From Streptomyces prunicolor NBRC 13075 (lineage in GTDB: Bacteria; Actinomycetota; Actinomycetes; Streptomycetales; Streptomycetaceae): DNA of 64,000 nucleotides. Below the pieces are notes generated by a model, which worked only from the letters and a program-made list of their open reading frames with translations, ran no database searches and was not told the origin of the DNA. Both the position numbers and the translations under genes were made by a program. The stretch's first letter is position 1. Each line of letters opens with the position of its first letter. Of this stretch, positions 50,436 to 59,905 are shown in pieces. The stretch spans positions 110,382-174,381 of the forward strand of contig NZ_BARF01000038.1 in NCBI RefSeq assembly GCF_000367365.1, given 5' to 3'.

Positions 50436-51836
50436 ATGGCAGCGGGCGCTCCCCGGGTCTTCGTCTCGCACCTCTCCGGTGTCGCCGTCTTCGACCCGAA
50501 CGGCGATCAGGTGGGCCGCGTGCGCGACCTCGTCGCCATGCTGCGCGTCGGCCAGCGGCCCCCCAGGCTGCTCGGCCTGGTCGTCGAACTCTCCACCCGG
50601 CGCCGCATCTTCCTCCCCATGACCCGGGTCACCGGCATCGAGTCCGGCCAGGTCATCACCACCGGCGTGCTGAACGTCCGCCGCTTCGAGCAACGGCCCA
50701 CCGAGCGGCTGGTGTTCGGCGAACTCCTGGACCGGCGCGTGACCCTCACGGAGACCGGCGAGGAGGTCAGCGTCCTCGACCTGTCGGTGCAGCACCTGCC
50801 GGCCCGCCGGGACTGGGAGATCGACCGGGTCTTCGTACGGAAGGGCCGGACCGGCAGCGCCTTCAGAAGGGCCAAGGGCGAGACCCTGACCGTGGAGTGG
50901 TCCGCCGTCACCGGCTTCTCCCTGGAGGAGCAGGGACAGGGCGCGGAGAGCCTCCTGGCCACCTTCGAGCAGCTGCGCCCCGCCGACCTGGCCAACGTTC
51001 TGCACCACCTCTCCCCCAAGCGCCGGGCCGAGGTCGCCGCCGCCCTCGACGACGACCGCCTCGCGGACGTCCTGGAGGAACTCCCGGAGGACGACCAGAT
51101 CGAGATCCTCGGCAAGCTGAAGGAGGAGCGCGCGGCGGACGTCCTGGAGGCGATGGACCCGGACGACGCGGCCGACCTGCTCTCCGAACTCCCCGAGGAC
51201 GACAAGGAGCGCCTGCTGAACCTGATGCAGCCCTCCGAGGCAGCGGACGTACGCCGCCTCATGTCGTACGAGGAGCACACCGCGGGCGGTTTGATGACGA
51301 CCGAGCCGATCATCCTTCGGCCCGACGCGACCGTCGCCGACGCGCTCGCCCGCGTCCGCAGCGCCGACCTGTCCCCGGCCCTCGCCGCCCAGGTCTACGT
51401 CTGCCGCCCGCCCGACGACACCCCGACCGGCAAGTACCTCGGCACGGTCCACTTCCAACGGCTGCTGCGCGACCCGCCGTACACCCTGGTCAGCGCGATC
51501 ATCGACGACGACCTCCAGCCGCTGGACCCGAACGCGACGCTCCAGCTCATCGCCGGGTTCTTCGCGACGTACGACATGGTCGCGGCGCCCGTGGTCGACG
51601 AGACCGGGTCGCTGCTGGGCGCGGTGACGGTGGACGACGTGCTGGACCACATGCTGCCGGAGGACTGGCGGGAGACCGAGTTCCACCTCGACGAAGGCGA
51701 AGGCGAGAACGCGGGCGAGGGCGAGGGCGAGGGCGACCGCGAGAACGAGGCAGAGGCATCGGAAGAGACAGCAGCGGCGGATACATCGGCAAACGCTTCG
51801 GCAGAGGCGGAGGAGGTGGCGGCTCATGACTCCTGA
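50436..51836 (+). CDS. Soluble MgtE N-domain/CBS protein without transmembrane part
   Basis: A 466-residue protein. A PRC-barrel-like N-terminus (PRVFVSHLSGVAVFDPNG, about 6-90) precedes an MgtE_N superhelix with tandem units (ADVLEELPEDDQIEIL and AADLLSELPEDDKERLL, about 190-275). A pair of CBS domains follows (TAGGLMTTEPIILRPDATV and MVAAPVVDETGSLLGAVTVD), and the end is an acidic Glu-rich tail. MgtE itself has a C-terminal membrane domain; here it is absent, so this is unlikely to be a channel. It may sense Mg2+ or nucleotides for CorA or another transporter. A strong AAGGAGG site precedes the ATG. Confidence 0.9.
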   Translation: MAAGAPRVFVSHLSGVAVFDPNGDQVGRVRDLVAMLRVGQRPPRLLGLVVELSTRRRIFLPMTRVTGIESGQVITTGVLNVRRFEQRPTERLVFGELLDRRVTLTETGEEVSVLDLSVQHLPARRDWEIDRVFVRKGRTGSAFRRAKGETLTVEWSAVTGFSLEEQGQGAESLLATFEQLRPADLANVLHHLSPKRRAEVAAALDDDRLADVLEELPEDDQIEILGKLKEERAADVLEAMDPDDAADLLSELPEDDKERLLNLMQPSEAADVRRLMSYEEHTAGGLMTTEPIILRPDATVADALARVRSADLSPALAAQVYVCRPPDDTPTGKYLGTVHFQRLLRDPPYTLVSAIIDDDLQPLDPNATLQLIAGFFATYDMVAAPVVDETGSLLGAVTVDDVLDHMLPEDWRETEFHLDEGEGENAGEGEGEGDRENEAEASEETAAADTSANASAEAEEVAAHDS

Positions 51837-52431
51837 GCGCGAGTCCACGCGCGAGCGGACACCGGCGGGCGCGACCGCCACCACCCGGACCCGGGCCCGG
51901 CTCGACCAGCCGCGTCCGCCCCGGCGCCGGTTCCTGCCCGAGTACGACCCGGAGGCCTTCGGGCGGCTGTCGGAGCGGATCGCGCGGTTCCTGGGCACCG
52001 GACGGTTCATCGTCTGGATGACGGTTGTCATCATCGCGTGGGTGCTGTGGAACATCTTCGCGCCGCGGGATGTGCGCTTCGACAACTACCCGTTCATCTT
52101 CCTGACGTTGATGCTGTCGCTCCAGGCTTCCTACGCGGCCCCGCTGATCCTGCTCGCGCAGAACCGGCAGGACGACCGCGACAAGGTCAACCTCGAACAG
52201 GACCGCAAGCAGAACGAGCGGTCGATCGCCGACACCGAGTACCTCACCCGCGAGATCGCCGCCCTGCGCATCGGCCTCGGCGAGGTGGCGACCCGGGACT
52301 GGATCCGCTCCGAGCTGCAGGACCTGGTGAAGGAACTCGACGAACGCGGGGACGGACACGGCAACGGTCACCACAAGCACGTCGTATTCCCGGCAGAACG
52401 GTCGCACGGACGTGACGTAGACGACCGGTGA
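51826..52431 (+). CDS. DUF1003 family membrane protein
   Basis: A 201-residue protein with an Arg-rich N-terminus and two transmembrane helices (FIVWMTVVIIAWVLWNIF, and FIFLTLMLSLQASYAAPLIL). The NRQDDRDK loop and EYLTREIAALRIGLG helical tail match DUF1003. The start overlaps the MgtE_N gene by 11 bases, so the two are coupled. The coupling with a Mg2+-type sensor suggests a membrane partner for it. Confidence 0.9.
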   Translation: MTPERESTRERTPAGATATTRTRARLDQPRPPRRRFLPEYDPEAFGRLSERIARFLGTGRFIVWMTVVIIAWVLWNIFAPRDVRFDNYPFIFLTLMLSLQASYAAPLILLAQNRQDDRDKVNLEQDRKQNERSIADTEYLTREIAALRIGLGEVATRDWIRSELQDLVKELDERGDGHGNGHHKHVVFPAERSHGRDVDDR

Positions 52432-52474
52432 CCGACTTACCTCGGGCCCCGCGCGGCGCCGTACCATCGACCCT

Positions 52475-53608
52475 ATGGCTACGGAAGACGCGGTGCGTGA
52501 AGCGCTGTCGACGGTGAACGACCCCGAGATCAACCGACCCATCACCGAGTTGGGGATGGTCAAGTCGGTGGAGATCGGTGCGGACGGAGCGGTCGCGGTC
52601 ACCGTGTACCTGACGGTCTCCGGCTGCCCGATGCGGGAGACGATCACGCAGCGCGTGACGGAGGCGGTCCTGGGTGTCGAGGGCGTCACCGGTGTCGACG
52701 TGACCCTGGACGTGATGAGCGACGAGCAGCGCAAGGAACTCGCGACCGCCCTGCGCGGTGGCAAGGCCGAGCGCGAGGTCCCCTTCGCGCAGCCCGGCTC
52801 CCTCACCCGCGTGTACGCGGTCGCCTCCGGCAAGGGCGGCGTCGGCAAGTCCTCGGTGACGGTGAACCTCGCGGCGTCGATGGCCGCCGACGGCCTGAAG
52901 GTCGGTGTCGTCGACGCCGACATCTACGGCCACTCCGTGCCGCGCATGCTGGGCGCCGACGGCACGCCCACCCAGGTCGAGAACATGATCATGCCGCCGT
53001 CGGCACACGGCGTGAAGGTCATCTCCATCGGCATGTTCACGCCGGGCAACGCACCGGTGGTGTGGCGCGGCCCGATGCTGCACCGTGCGCTCCAGCAGTT
53101 CCTGGCGGACGTGTACTGGGGCGACCTGGACGTCCTGCTCCTCGACCTCCCGCCGGGCACGGGCGACATCGCGATCTCCGTCGCCCAACTCGTCCCGAAC
53201 GCCGAGATCCTGGTCGTGACGACCCCGCAGCAGGCGGCGGCCGAGGTCGCCGAGCGGGCCGGCTCCATCGCCGTACAGACCCACCAGAAGATCGTCGGCG
53301 TCGTCGAGAACATGGCGGGCCTGCCGTGCCCGCACTGCGGCGAGATGGTCGACGTCTTCGGCACGGGCGGCGGCCAGTCGGTGGCGGACGGCCTGACCCG
53401 CACGACCGGCGCGTCGGTCCCCGTCCTCGGCTCCATCCCGATCGACGTCCGCCTCCGCGAGGGCGGCGACGAGGGCAAGCCGGTCGTCCTGACGGACCCG
53501 GACTCCCCGGCGGGGGCGGCGCTGCGGGCGATCGCGGGCAAGCTGGGCGGCCGGCAGCGCGGTCTTTCGGGCATGTCGCTGGGGATCACCCCGAGAAACA
53601 AGTTCTAG
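52475..53608 (+). CDS. mrp: Mrp/ApbC-family P-loop Fe-S cluster carrier
   Basis: A 377-residue protein of the Mrp/NBP35 family that carries Fe-S clusters to apoproteins. N-terminal MIP18/DUF59 domain (about 6-85, EINRPITELGM), then deviant Walker A SGKGGVGKS (118-126), DADIYGHSVPRML, LDLPPGTGD, and CPHCGE with the cluster-binding CxxC near 285. The ATG at 52475 is the only plausible start; the upstream gap is 43 bases. Followed by a perfect terminator. Confidence 0.95.
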   Translation: MATEDAVREALSTVNDPEINRPITELGMVKSVEIGADGAVAVTVYLTVSGCPMRETITQRVTEAVLGVEGVTGVDVTLDVMSDEQRKELATALRGGKAEREVPFAQPGSLTRVYAVASGKGGVGKSSVTVNLAASMAADGLKVGVVDADIYGHSVPRMLGADGTPTQVENMIMPPSAHGVKVISIGMFTPGNAPVVWRGPMLHRALQQFLADVYWGDLDVLLLDLPPGTGDIAISVAQLVPNAEILVVTTPQQAAAEVAERAGSIAVQTHQKIVGVVENMAGLPCPHCGEMVDVFGTGGGQSVADGLTRTTGASVPVLGSIPIDVRLREGGDEGKPVVLTDPDSPAGAALRAIAGKLGGRQRGLSGMSLGITPRNKF

Positions 53609-53630
53609 GGATCTTCTTACGCGGTTTTTC

Positions 53631-53678
53631 TACGACGATGGGGGCGCCGTCTCACCGGACGGCGCCCCCATCGTCGTA
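53631..53678. terminator. Perfect 21-bp hairpin terminator after mrp
   Basis: The arms run 53631-53651 and 53658-53678 around a 6-base loop; core GGGGGCGCCGTC pairs with GACGGCGCCCCC. It ends 8 bases before the stop of the convergent next gene. Confidence 0.9.
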
Positions 53679-53685
53679 GTCGCCG

Positions 53686-54345
53686 CTACTGGGCGTAGGT
53701 AGCGATGTCCTTGATCATGGCGAAGCCGAGCCCGTACGCGCTCATGCCCCTCCCGTACGCCCCCACGTGCACGCCCTCCTGAGTCGACCCGGCAAGCACC
53801 CAGCCGAACTCGGACTCGCGGTAGTGGAAGGGCGTCGGTACGCCGTCCACGGGGAGGGACAGGGTCGACCAGTCGTCGCCGGCGAGGTCATCCGCCAGCA
53901 CCCACGCCGTCTCGGTCTGCTGCTCCAGCCAGTCGTCCCGCAGCGTGTGGTCCATCTGCCCGGGCCAGGTGAAGGACAGCAGCCCCACACCGGCGAGCCA
54001 GGCCGCGGAGGAGACCGAGGTGGCCTCCAGGAGACCCGTGCCGTCGGCGGTGCGCCGGGCGGGGTTGCCCGCGACGGTGACGACGACCGCGAACTTCTCC
54101 TTGTCCTCCGTGCCTTCGTTGCGTACGGAGGGCTCGTCGCCGTGCCCGATCGAACCGTGTTCGACGGCTCCGTCCGCCGCCATGCCCACCTGCATCAGCC
54201 AGCGCGGTCCCGTGAAGGCCTCGTCGAGGCCGTACCACGGGAAGGGCGCCAGCAGGTAGCCGTCGACCGTGCGCCGGGCGGAGGGGAGTGGTTGTCCACC
54301 CTCCGCGGCCGGCGCCTGCGCGCCTACCCGACTCGTCGTCTCCAT
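53686..54345 (-). CDS. Hypothetical protein (219 aa)
   Basis: No family recognised. Features: VDGYLLAPFPWYGLDEAFTG near 30, VLADDLAGDDWSTLSLPVDG and FHYRESEFGWVLAG in the second half, ending AYGLGFAMIKDIATYAQ. No signal peptide or membrane segment; it reads like a globular cytoplasmic protein. The ATG at 54345 (METTSRVG) has an AGGAGG site 10 bases upstream. Confidence 0.7.
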   Translation of the reverse strand: METTSRVGAQAPAAEGGQPLPSARRTVDGYLLAPFPWYGLDEAFTGPRWLMQVGMAADGAVEHGSIGHGDEPSVRNEGTEDKEKFAVVVTVAGNPARRTADGTGLLEATSVSSAAWLAGVGLLSFTWPGQMDHTLRDDWLEQQTETAWVLADDLAGDDWSTLSLPVDGVPTPFHYRESEFGWVLAGSTQEGVHVGAYGRGMSAYGLGFAMIKDIATYAQ

Positions 54346-54589
54346 GCTCCGGACGCCTCCTCGTTCTCGTCGGACCGGGGCGGCCCGCCCCCCTTCGGGC
54401 GACTCGCCCGGTCCGCACAACAACTCGGCAGCATAGCCACCTCGTGCGAGGCAGCCCGGAAAGCGCCCGGCGCGCGAGGCGCGAAAAGGCCGTGTTCAGG
54501 CCGTACGAGGGCGTGGCGAAGGTATGAGACGCGTCACGTGAGACGTGATTACGAGGGGGGCTCGGAAGGTGCCCGGGAGGCCGGGAGGG

Positions 54590-55030
54590 TCAGGTGGCGT
54601 CCGCGTCGAAGGGCGGGCGCTCGTCCTTCTCCGGCTCCTCGGGCTTCTTGGTCATGTCGAGCCGGCCGCTGGACGACGAAGCGGAAGGCGAGGAGGACGA
54701 GGGGGTGTCCGCGCTCTGCACGGCCTCCGTGACCTCGGCCATCTCCTTCTTCAGGTCGAAGCCGTTGCGGATCTCCTTGAGCCCCAGTTCGTCGTTGTCC
54801 AGCTGCTTGCGCAGGAACGTCTTGGGGTTGAGGTCCTCGAAGTCGAAGTCCTTGAACTCCGGACCCAGTTCCTCGCGGATGTCCGCCTTGGCGCTCTCCG
54901 AGAACTCTCGGATCTTCCGGATCGTCCGCATGACGTCCTGGATGACCTTCGGGAGCTTGTCCGGACCGAAGACGAGCACGGCGAGCACAATGATCGTCAC
55001 CAGCTCGAGCGGTCCTATGTCATTGAACAC
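54590..55030 (-). CDS. tatB: Twin-arginine translocation protein TatB
   Basis: A 146-residue single-pass membrane protein. The N-terminal helix (PLELVTIIVLAVLVFGPDKLP, about 7-27) is followed by the hinge and the amphipathic helix VIQDVMRTIRKIREFSESA; the C-terminus is acidic and Ser-rich. It is the substrate-receptor subunit of the Tat export system. The GTG at 55030 has a CAAGGAGCTTCAG site. It is the last gene of the sigE-rseA-htrA-tatB set. Confidence 0.93.
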   Translation of the reverse strand: MFNDIGPLELVTIIVLAVLVFGPDKLPKVIQDVMRTIRKIREFSESAKADIREELGPEFKDFDFEDLNPKTFLRKQLDNDELGLKEIRNGFDLKKEMAEVTEAVQSADTPSSSSPSASSSSGRLDMTKKPEEPEKDERPPFDADAT

Positions 55031-55242
55031 CTGAAGCTCCTTGCGATGTCCTCGGTCCTCGGCCCTCGGGGTCTGTGCGGGTCTTCCGTGGTCCGGGCCG
55101 GGTCCACGGTACCCGGCGATCCCACCCGACCGGTACTGTCCCGGGGGCTACGAGTGGGTGTACGGGACCGGTTTTCCGGGTTGTTTGCCTAGTGGGACGG
55201 GTCGCGGGGCTCTCACCTGTGACGTTTCTGTCAATCACCGGC

Positions 55243-57786
55243 TCATCCACCGGTCGAGGACCCGAGAACGAGCGACACGGTCAGGTTTTTGCCGTCCCGG
55301 TCGAGCGTCAGCCGCAGCTGGTCGCCGGGCCGATGAGCTCGGGTCCTGACGATGAGTTCGTCGCCGGAGTGGACGCGCTCGCCGTCGACCTCGGTGATGA
55401 CGTCGCCCGCCTTGAGCCCGGCCTTGGCACCGGGGCCGCCGGCGGTGACGGCCGGCCCGTCGTCGCCGCCCTTCGTGGCGACGCGCGCCCCGTCTCCCGT
55501 GTAGTCCATGTCGAGGGTGACGCCGATGACCGGATGCGTGGCCCTGCCGCTGTTGATCAGTTCCTCGGCAACACGCTTGGCCTGATTCACGGGAATGGCG
55601 AACCCGAGCCCGATGGACCCACCCTGCCCACTCTCCGTCCCGTCCCCGTCCCCGTCCCCGTCCCCAGCCCCGTCATCGGCGGACCGAATAGCCGAGTTGA
55701 CCCCGACGAGCCGCCCGTCCGCATCGAGCAACGGCCCACCGGAGTTGCCGGGATTGATGGGCGCGTCGGTCTGCAAAGCATCGACATACGACACGTCACT
55801 CCCGTCCGAGGCCTCACCCCCGGCCGTGATCGGCCGCTCCGTGGCGCTGATGATCCCGGAGGTCACGGTGTTGTCGAGATCGAACGGCGCACCGATCGCG
55901 ACGACAGGGTCCCCCACCCGCACGTTGTCGGAATTCCCGAGCGGCATCGGTGTCAGCCCCCGCACCCCACTCACCTGCACGACGGCAAGGTCGTAGCCGG
56001 TGTCCCGCCCGACGACTTTGCCCTTCGCGGTCTGTCCCCCACTGAAACTGACGGATATCGCCCCGCCACTACCGGCGAGCTCCACGACATGGTTGTTGGT
56101 GAGGATGTGCCCCCGGGTGTCCAACACGATCCCGGTACCGGTCCCCGACTCCGCATCCCCGCTCACATGCAAGGTCACCACACTGGGCAACGCCCGAGCG
56201 GCAATCCCGGCAACGCTGTCCGGCGCCCGCCCGGTGTCCGCCTTCCCGACCTGCGGCAACACAACGTCTCCACCGACCCCATCCCGCTCCAGATGCGCTC
56301 CTACGACGCCGCCGACCCCGCCCGAGAGAAGAGCGAGGGCGACCGCGGAGGCGACGAGGAGTTTCCGGGTGCGGGCGCGGTGCTGCTCGGGGGTGGGGGT
56401 TGGGGTGCCGGTTTGTTGGAGGGGGGCGGGGGGTGCCCAGGGGTCGTAGCGGTGCCAGGGGTTGGTGTTGGCGGTTGGGGTGGGGACGGGGGGTGCGGAG
56501 GTGCCGGGGGTCGAGGCGCCGGGGATAGGTAGTGCAGAGGTTCCGGAAGGTGGGGTGTCCGCGAGGGCCGATGCTGGGGCGCCAGGTAGCGCGGCGTCGG
56601 CGAAAGACAGCGCAGGGACGCCGGCCGGAGGCGCGGGAGCGGTCTGCGTGACCGGTGGGACGGGGACGTCCGGGAGCGCACTGTCGGCGACGGGCGGCAC
56701 GAGGCTGCCAGGGGACGCGGGAGCAGTCCGCGGCACCGGCGGAACTGAAACACCCAGGGGCGTGATGTCGGCGAACGATGGCACAGGCACACCAGAAGAC
56801 GCAGGAGCGGTCCACGGCACCGGTGGAACGGGAGTGCCGGGAGCTGCTGTAGCGGCCTGTGCGGCCACGCCGGGCGCAGAGGTCACCACCGGGTGCTGAA
56901 CGGGCGGCGCGGGCGCCCACGGGCCAGGCTCGCCGTACGGCGGGGTGCTGTAGGGGTCGGGGTCGTGCAGGGGCTTGGGTCGCTCGGCGGCCGGGAGGAC
57001 CGCGCCGGGGAGTGCCGGGGGTCCGGGCACGGAGGGTTCCGGTTCGAAACCAGCGCGGGCGCTTGCAGGCTCGGCACCGCTCGGGGAGACCGATTCCGGG
57101 TGAGCGGACTCGGGGTGGGCAGACCCGGCGTGGGCAGACTCCGAAATGCCGTCGGTGTCTACGGCCACGCTGCCGGCCGGGGGAACTGGCGCGGGGTGAT
57201 CCAACTCGAAGTCACCGCCAGCGTCTACGGGCACACCACCGGGCGAGGACACCAACCCGGAGTTGCCCACCTTGGAATCACCACCAGCGTCTACGACCTC
57301 GCCGCCAGCCGAGAACCCCGGCATTAGGTGGCCCGACTGAGAGCCAACACCCGCAACCGCACGCCCAGTTGGCGCCCCACCCACAAGCCGACCCGACTCG
57401 GCATCGCCGCGACCCTTCTCAGCCGCGCCGCCGCTCAAGCCCCCCAGAGCACGACGCCCCAACTCGACGTCATCGTCAACACCCGTAGCCACACCGTCAG
57501 TCGGAGCCCCCGGCGGCCGCAACGCAAAGTCCCCGTCGTCAGCCCCGGCACCCCCGGTATCCGCACAGACATCCCCGCCGACGCCAACCCCACGGAACCC
57601 GGCATCACCCACCGCCCCCGGCCCAGCACCCGCCGGCTCCGCCTCAACCACACCCGGTGTCGGACTCTCCGTAGCGACAGCCCTAGCCGCACCCGGTGTC
57701 GAAGGCTCCGTCTCCCCCACCCGGCGCCGCCCCCGCCCCCACCACTTCGTCCTCGCAGGCTCCGGTTCCCGCATCCCCTCGTCCAT
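55243..57786 (-). CDS. htrA: HtrA-like S1C serine protease with PDZ domain
   Basis: An 847-residue protein. The N-terminal half (about 1-470) is cytoplasmic, Pro/Ala/Gly-rich with loose repeats such as VPPVPRTAPASPGS. One membrane helix follows (LLVASAVALALLSGGVGGVVG). The external trypsin-like domain has the triad His in ILTNNHVVE, Asp in GYDLAVVQV and Ser in NPGNSGGPL; the PDZ domain includes GPGAKAGLKAGDVITEVDG. It degrades or refolds damaged exported proteins. The ATG at 57786 follows anti-sigma rseA by 77 bases. The N-terminal extension is far longer than the usual HtrA. Confidence 0.92.
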   Translation of the reverse strand: MDEGMREPEPARTKWWGRGRRRVGETEPSTPGAARAVATESPTPGVVEAEPAGAGPGAVGDAGFRGVGVGGDVCADTGGAGADDGDFALRPPGAPTDGVATGVDDDVELGRRALGGLSGGAAEKGRGDAESGRLVGGAPTGRAVAGVGSQSGHLMPGFSAGGEVVDAGGDSKVGNSGLVSSPGGVPVDAGGDFELDHPAPVPPAGSVAVDTDGISESAHAGSAHPESAHPESVSPSGAEPASARAGFEPEPSVPGPPALPGAVLPAAERPKPLHDPDPYSTPPYGEPGPWAPAPPVQHPVVTSAPGVAAQAATAAPGTPVPPVPWTAPASSGVPVPSFADITPLGVSVPPVPRTAPASPGSLVPPVADSALPDVPVPPVTQTAPAPPAGVPALSFADAALPGAPASALADTPPSGTSALPIPGASTPGTSAPPVPTPTANTNPWHRYDPWAPPAPLQQTGTPTPTPEQHRARTRKLLVASAVALALLSGGVGGVVGAHLERDGVGGDVVLPQVGKADTGRAPDSVAGIAARALPSVVTLHVSGDAESGTGTGIVLDTRGHILTNNHVVELAGSGGAISVSFSGGQTAKGKVVGRDTGYDLAVVQVSGVRGLTPMPLGNSDNVRVGDPVVAIGAPFDLDNTVTSGIISATERPITAGGEASDGSDVSYVDALQTDAPINPGNSGGPLLDADGRLVGVNSAIRSADDGAGDGDGDGDGTESGQGGSIGLGFAIPVNQAKRVAEELINSGRATHPVIGVTLDMDYTGDGARVATKGGDDGPAVTAGGPGAKAGLKAGDVITEVDGERVHSGDELIVRTRAHRPGDQLRLTLDRDGKNLTVSLVLGSSTGG

Positions 57787-57863
57787 GGTCCCCCCACAAC
57801 TGGCAGCGCCACCCCGTACTCCCCGGATTCAACCAGGTTCGCGGGCCGTGGCGCAGGGGCCGG

Positions 57864-58859
57864 TCAGCGGAGCGGGTGAGCGGGGAACGAGGGGGTGGAA
57901 GAGGGGGACGAGGTGGCGTCAGGAGCCGGTGCTCGGAGCAGGCCCGGGGCCATGACCTCCGGGGCCGTGGACCAGGACGTGAGGGCGACCGGCGCGGTCG
58001 CGTTGACCGGGCGTATCAGGGGGGACATGACCGCCGCCCCGGCCATCACCGGCGCGGTCAGCGTGTGCAGGACCTCGTCGCCCTGGACTGCCGCGGGTGA
58101 CGGCACTCCGGGGAGGAGGGGGGCGGAGACCGAGGTCGGCGGGACCGCGGTGTCGCCGAGCATCGAGCGCTGGCTGGTGCCCTGGGCGAGCAGGGGGCCG
58201 ACCGCGCGGCGACGCCCCGCGTCGGTGGTCGCCGCCACGCCCGCGCCCTGCGTACGCGCCGGTGTCACGCCCGTACCGCCCCGCGCTTCCGCCGCCGTGT
58301 CGCCCGGCGCGACCGTGGCCACCCCGCCCAGCGCGATCGCGGCCAGCGAGACCGCCCCGGCGGCGACGAACGCGAACCGCATCCCGCGCGAGGCGGAGCG
58401 GTCGGCGTCGTGCCGGCTGACGTCATGGATACGGAAGCCTTCACGGGCGGACCGGGACGAAGACGAGGAGGAAGGAGTCAGGGCCCTGGCGACGTGCGGG
58501 GTCGCAGGGACGTAGCCGAACTCGAACGCGTCGAGCGGCCCGTCTCTTTTGACGCCGAAGACACCGATCCCGGCGGCGAAGAGTCCTCCACCGGGCGGCT
58601 CCTCGCCGTCCGTGTCTCCGCCTCCCCCGGGAAGCCCCTGGAGGCGGGCCAGGAAGCTCTCGGAAGGGGGCGGTGGGGCCATTTCCGCGAACACGTTCTT
58701 CAGTCGGCGCTGCGCGTCGGCCTCGGCCTTGCACTTCGTACAGGTGGCCAGGTGCGCCAGTACGCGCTCGCGCGACTCATGACCGAGCTCCCCGTCCACC
58801 AGGGCGGAAAGTCGGTCTCCCAGGTGCTGCTCCGCAGGCGTAGGACGTGATCCACTCAC
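57864..58859 (-). CDS. rseA: RseA-like zinc-binding anti-sigma factor of SigE
   Basis: A 331-residue membrane-anchored anti-sigma factor. The N-terminal zinc anti-sigma (ZAS) domain carries H-x3-C-x2-C (HLATCTKC near 35-42). One transmembrane helix (MRFAFVAAGAVSLAAIALGG) sits near 180-200, followed by an extracellular Ser/Thr/Pro/Ala-rich region. It holds SigE until stress triggers release. The GTG overlaps the sigE stop (GTGA), a sign of strict co-expression. The next gene htrA is a likely SigE target and protein partner. Confidence 0.92.
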   Translation of the reverse strand: MSGSRPTPAEQHLGDRLSALVDGELGHESRERVLAHLATCTKCKAEADAQRRLKNVFAEMAPPPPSESFLARLQGLPGGGGDTDGEEPPGGGLFAAGIGVFGVKRDGPLDAFEFGYVPATPHVARALTPSSSSSSRSAREGFRIHDVSRHDADRSASRGMRFAFVAAGAVSLAAIALGGVATVAPGDTAAEARGGTGVTPARTQGAGVAATTDAGRRRAVGPLLAQGTSQRSMLGDTAVPPTSVSAPLLPGVPSPAAVQGDEVLHTLTAPVMAGAAVMSPLIRPVNATAPVALTSWSTAPEVMAPGLLRAPAPDATSSPSSTPSFPAHPLR

Positions 58860-59629
58860 GCGGTCGCGCCCCCTCCCCCCAGCGCGGGCACCCGCGCCAC
58901 GAAGGAACGGCGCTCGGCCCGTGCTTCCGGCGAGCGGTGCGCGAGGGCCTTGCGGAGCTGGGAGCGGCCGCGGTGGATCCGGGAACGGACCGTACCGAGC
59001 TTGACGCCCAGGGTCGCGGCGATCTCCTCGTACGAGAGACCCTCGATGTCGCACAGGACGACCGCCGCCCGGAACTCCGGGGCGAGGGTGTCCAGGGCCT
59101 GCTGGACGTCCGCGTCGAAGTGCGCGTCGTTGAAGACCTGCTGGGGTGACGGCTCGCGGCTGGGCAGTCGCTCGGCCGCGTCCTCCCCCAGCGCGTCGAA
59201 ACGGATGCGCTGCTTGCGGCGGACCATGTCCAGGAAGAGGTTGGTGGTGATGCGGTGGAGCCAGCCCTCGAAGGTGCCGGGCGTGTACGTCGACAGCGAA
59301 CGGAAGACCCGGACGAAGACCTCTTGCGTCAGGTCCTCGGCGTCGTGCTGGTTCCCCGTCAGGCGGTACGCGAGCCGGTACACACGGCCGCTGTGGGTGC
59401 TGACGATCTCCTCCCAGGTGGGCGGAGTCCACGCCTGCCCGTCCGCGTCGGTGGAGAAGGTCGCGGTCTGGGCATGGTCAGCGGCGTGGCTGTGGTCAGC
59501 AGCGGTGTCGTTCACGGATTTCGGCCTGCCCGCCGATCCGAGAAAGCGCCGGAGCACTCCTCCCCGATCCACAGGTACAGCCGCACCTCCCCTGTCGGCT
59601 CTGGTGGTGTCCAGTGGAGCCCCTACCAT
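58856..59629 (-). CDS. sigE: ECF RNA polymerase sigma factor SigE (extracytoplasmic stress)
   Basis: A 257-residue ECF sigma factor. Region 2 contains EEIVSTHSGRVYRLAYRLTG and DAEDLTQEVFVRVFRSL (-10 recognition). Region 4 has AAVVLCDIEGLSYEEIAATL and LGTVRSRIHRGRSQLRKAL (-35 recognition). I start at the ATG at 59629 (MVGAPLDTTR), which has GAGGTGGCT before it and gives the same length as mycobacterial SigE. An in-frame ATG at 59770 with GGGGG 6 bases upstream adds about 47 residues. Mycobacterial SigE is known to use alternative starts, so both forms may be made. rseA follows directly. Confidence 0.93.
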   Translation of the reverse strand: MVGAPLDTTRADRGGAAVPVDRGGVLRRFLGSAGRPKSVNDTAADHSHAADHAQTATFSTDADGQAWTPPTWEEIVSTHSGRVYRLAYRLTGNQHDAEDLTQEVFVRVFRSLSTYTPGTFEGWLHRITTNLFLDMVRRKQRIRFDALGEDAAERLPSREPSPQQVFNDAHFDADVQQALDTLAPEFRAAVVLCDIEGLSYEEIAATLGVKLGTVRSRIHRGRSQLRKALAHRSPEARAERRSFVARVPALGGGGATA

Positions 59630-59905
59630 AGCCACCTCGCCCGTTAGCTCCGGATAAGCGGTTTTACGAGAATTTGATACACGCTCATACCGACCTGGCG
59701 GTGGCGTGAGCCGACGCTCGTGACCCTGCCCGACGTCCTGCTCGACGTCGTGCTCGACAACCTGATCCATCGTCATCCCCCGCTCTTCCCTCCGGCCGCG
59801 TCCCCCAGTGCATTCCTCCCCCTCTAAACGCCCGGTCCCATCAGCAGGTTCCCGGCACCAACGGATACAGTCACGCCCAGGCAACCACGGGGACAGGAGA
59901 GGGTC

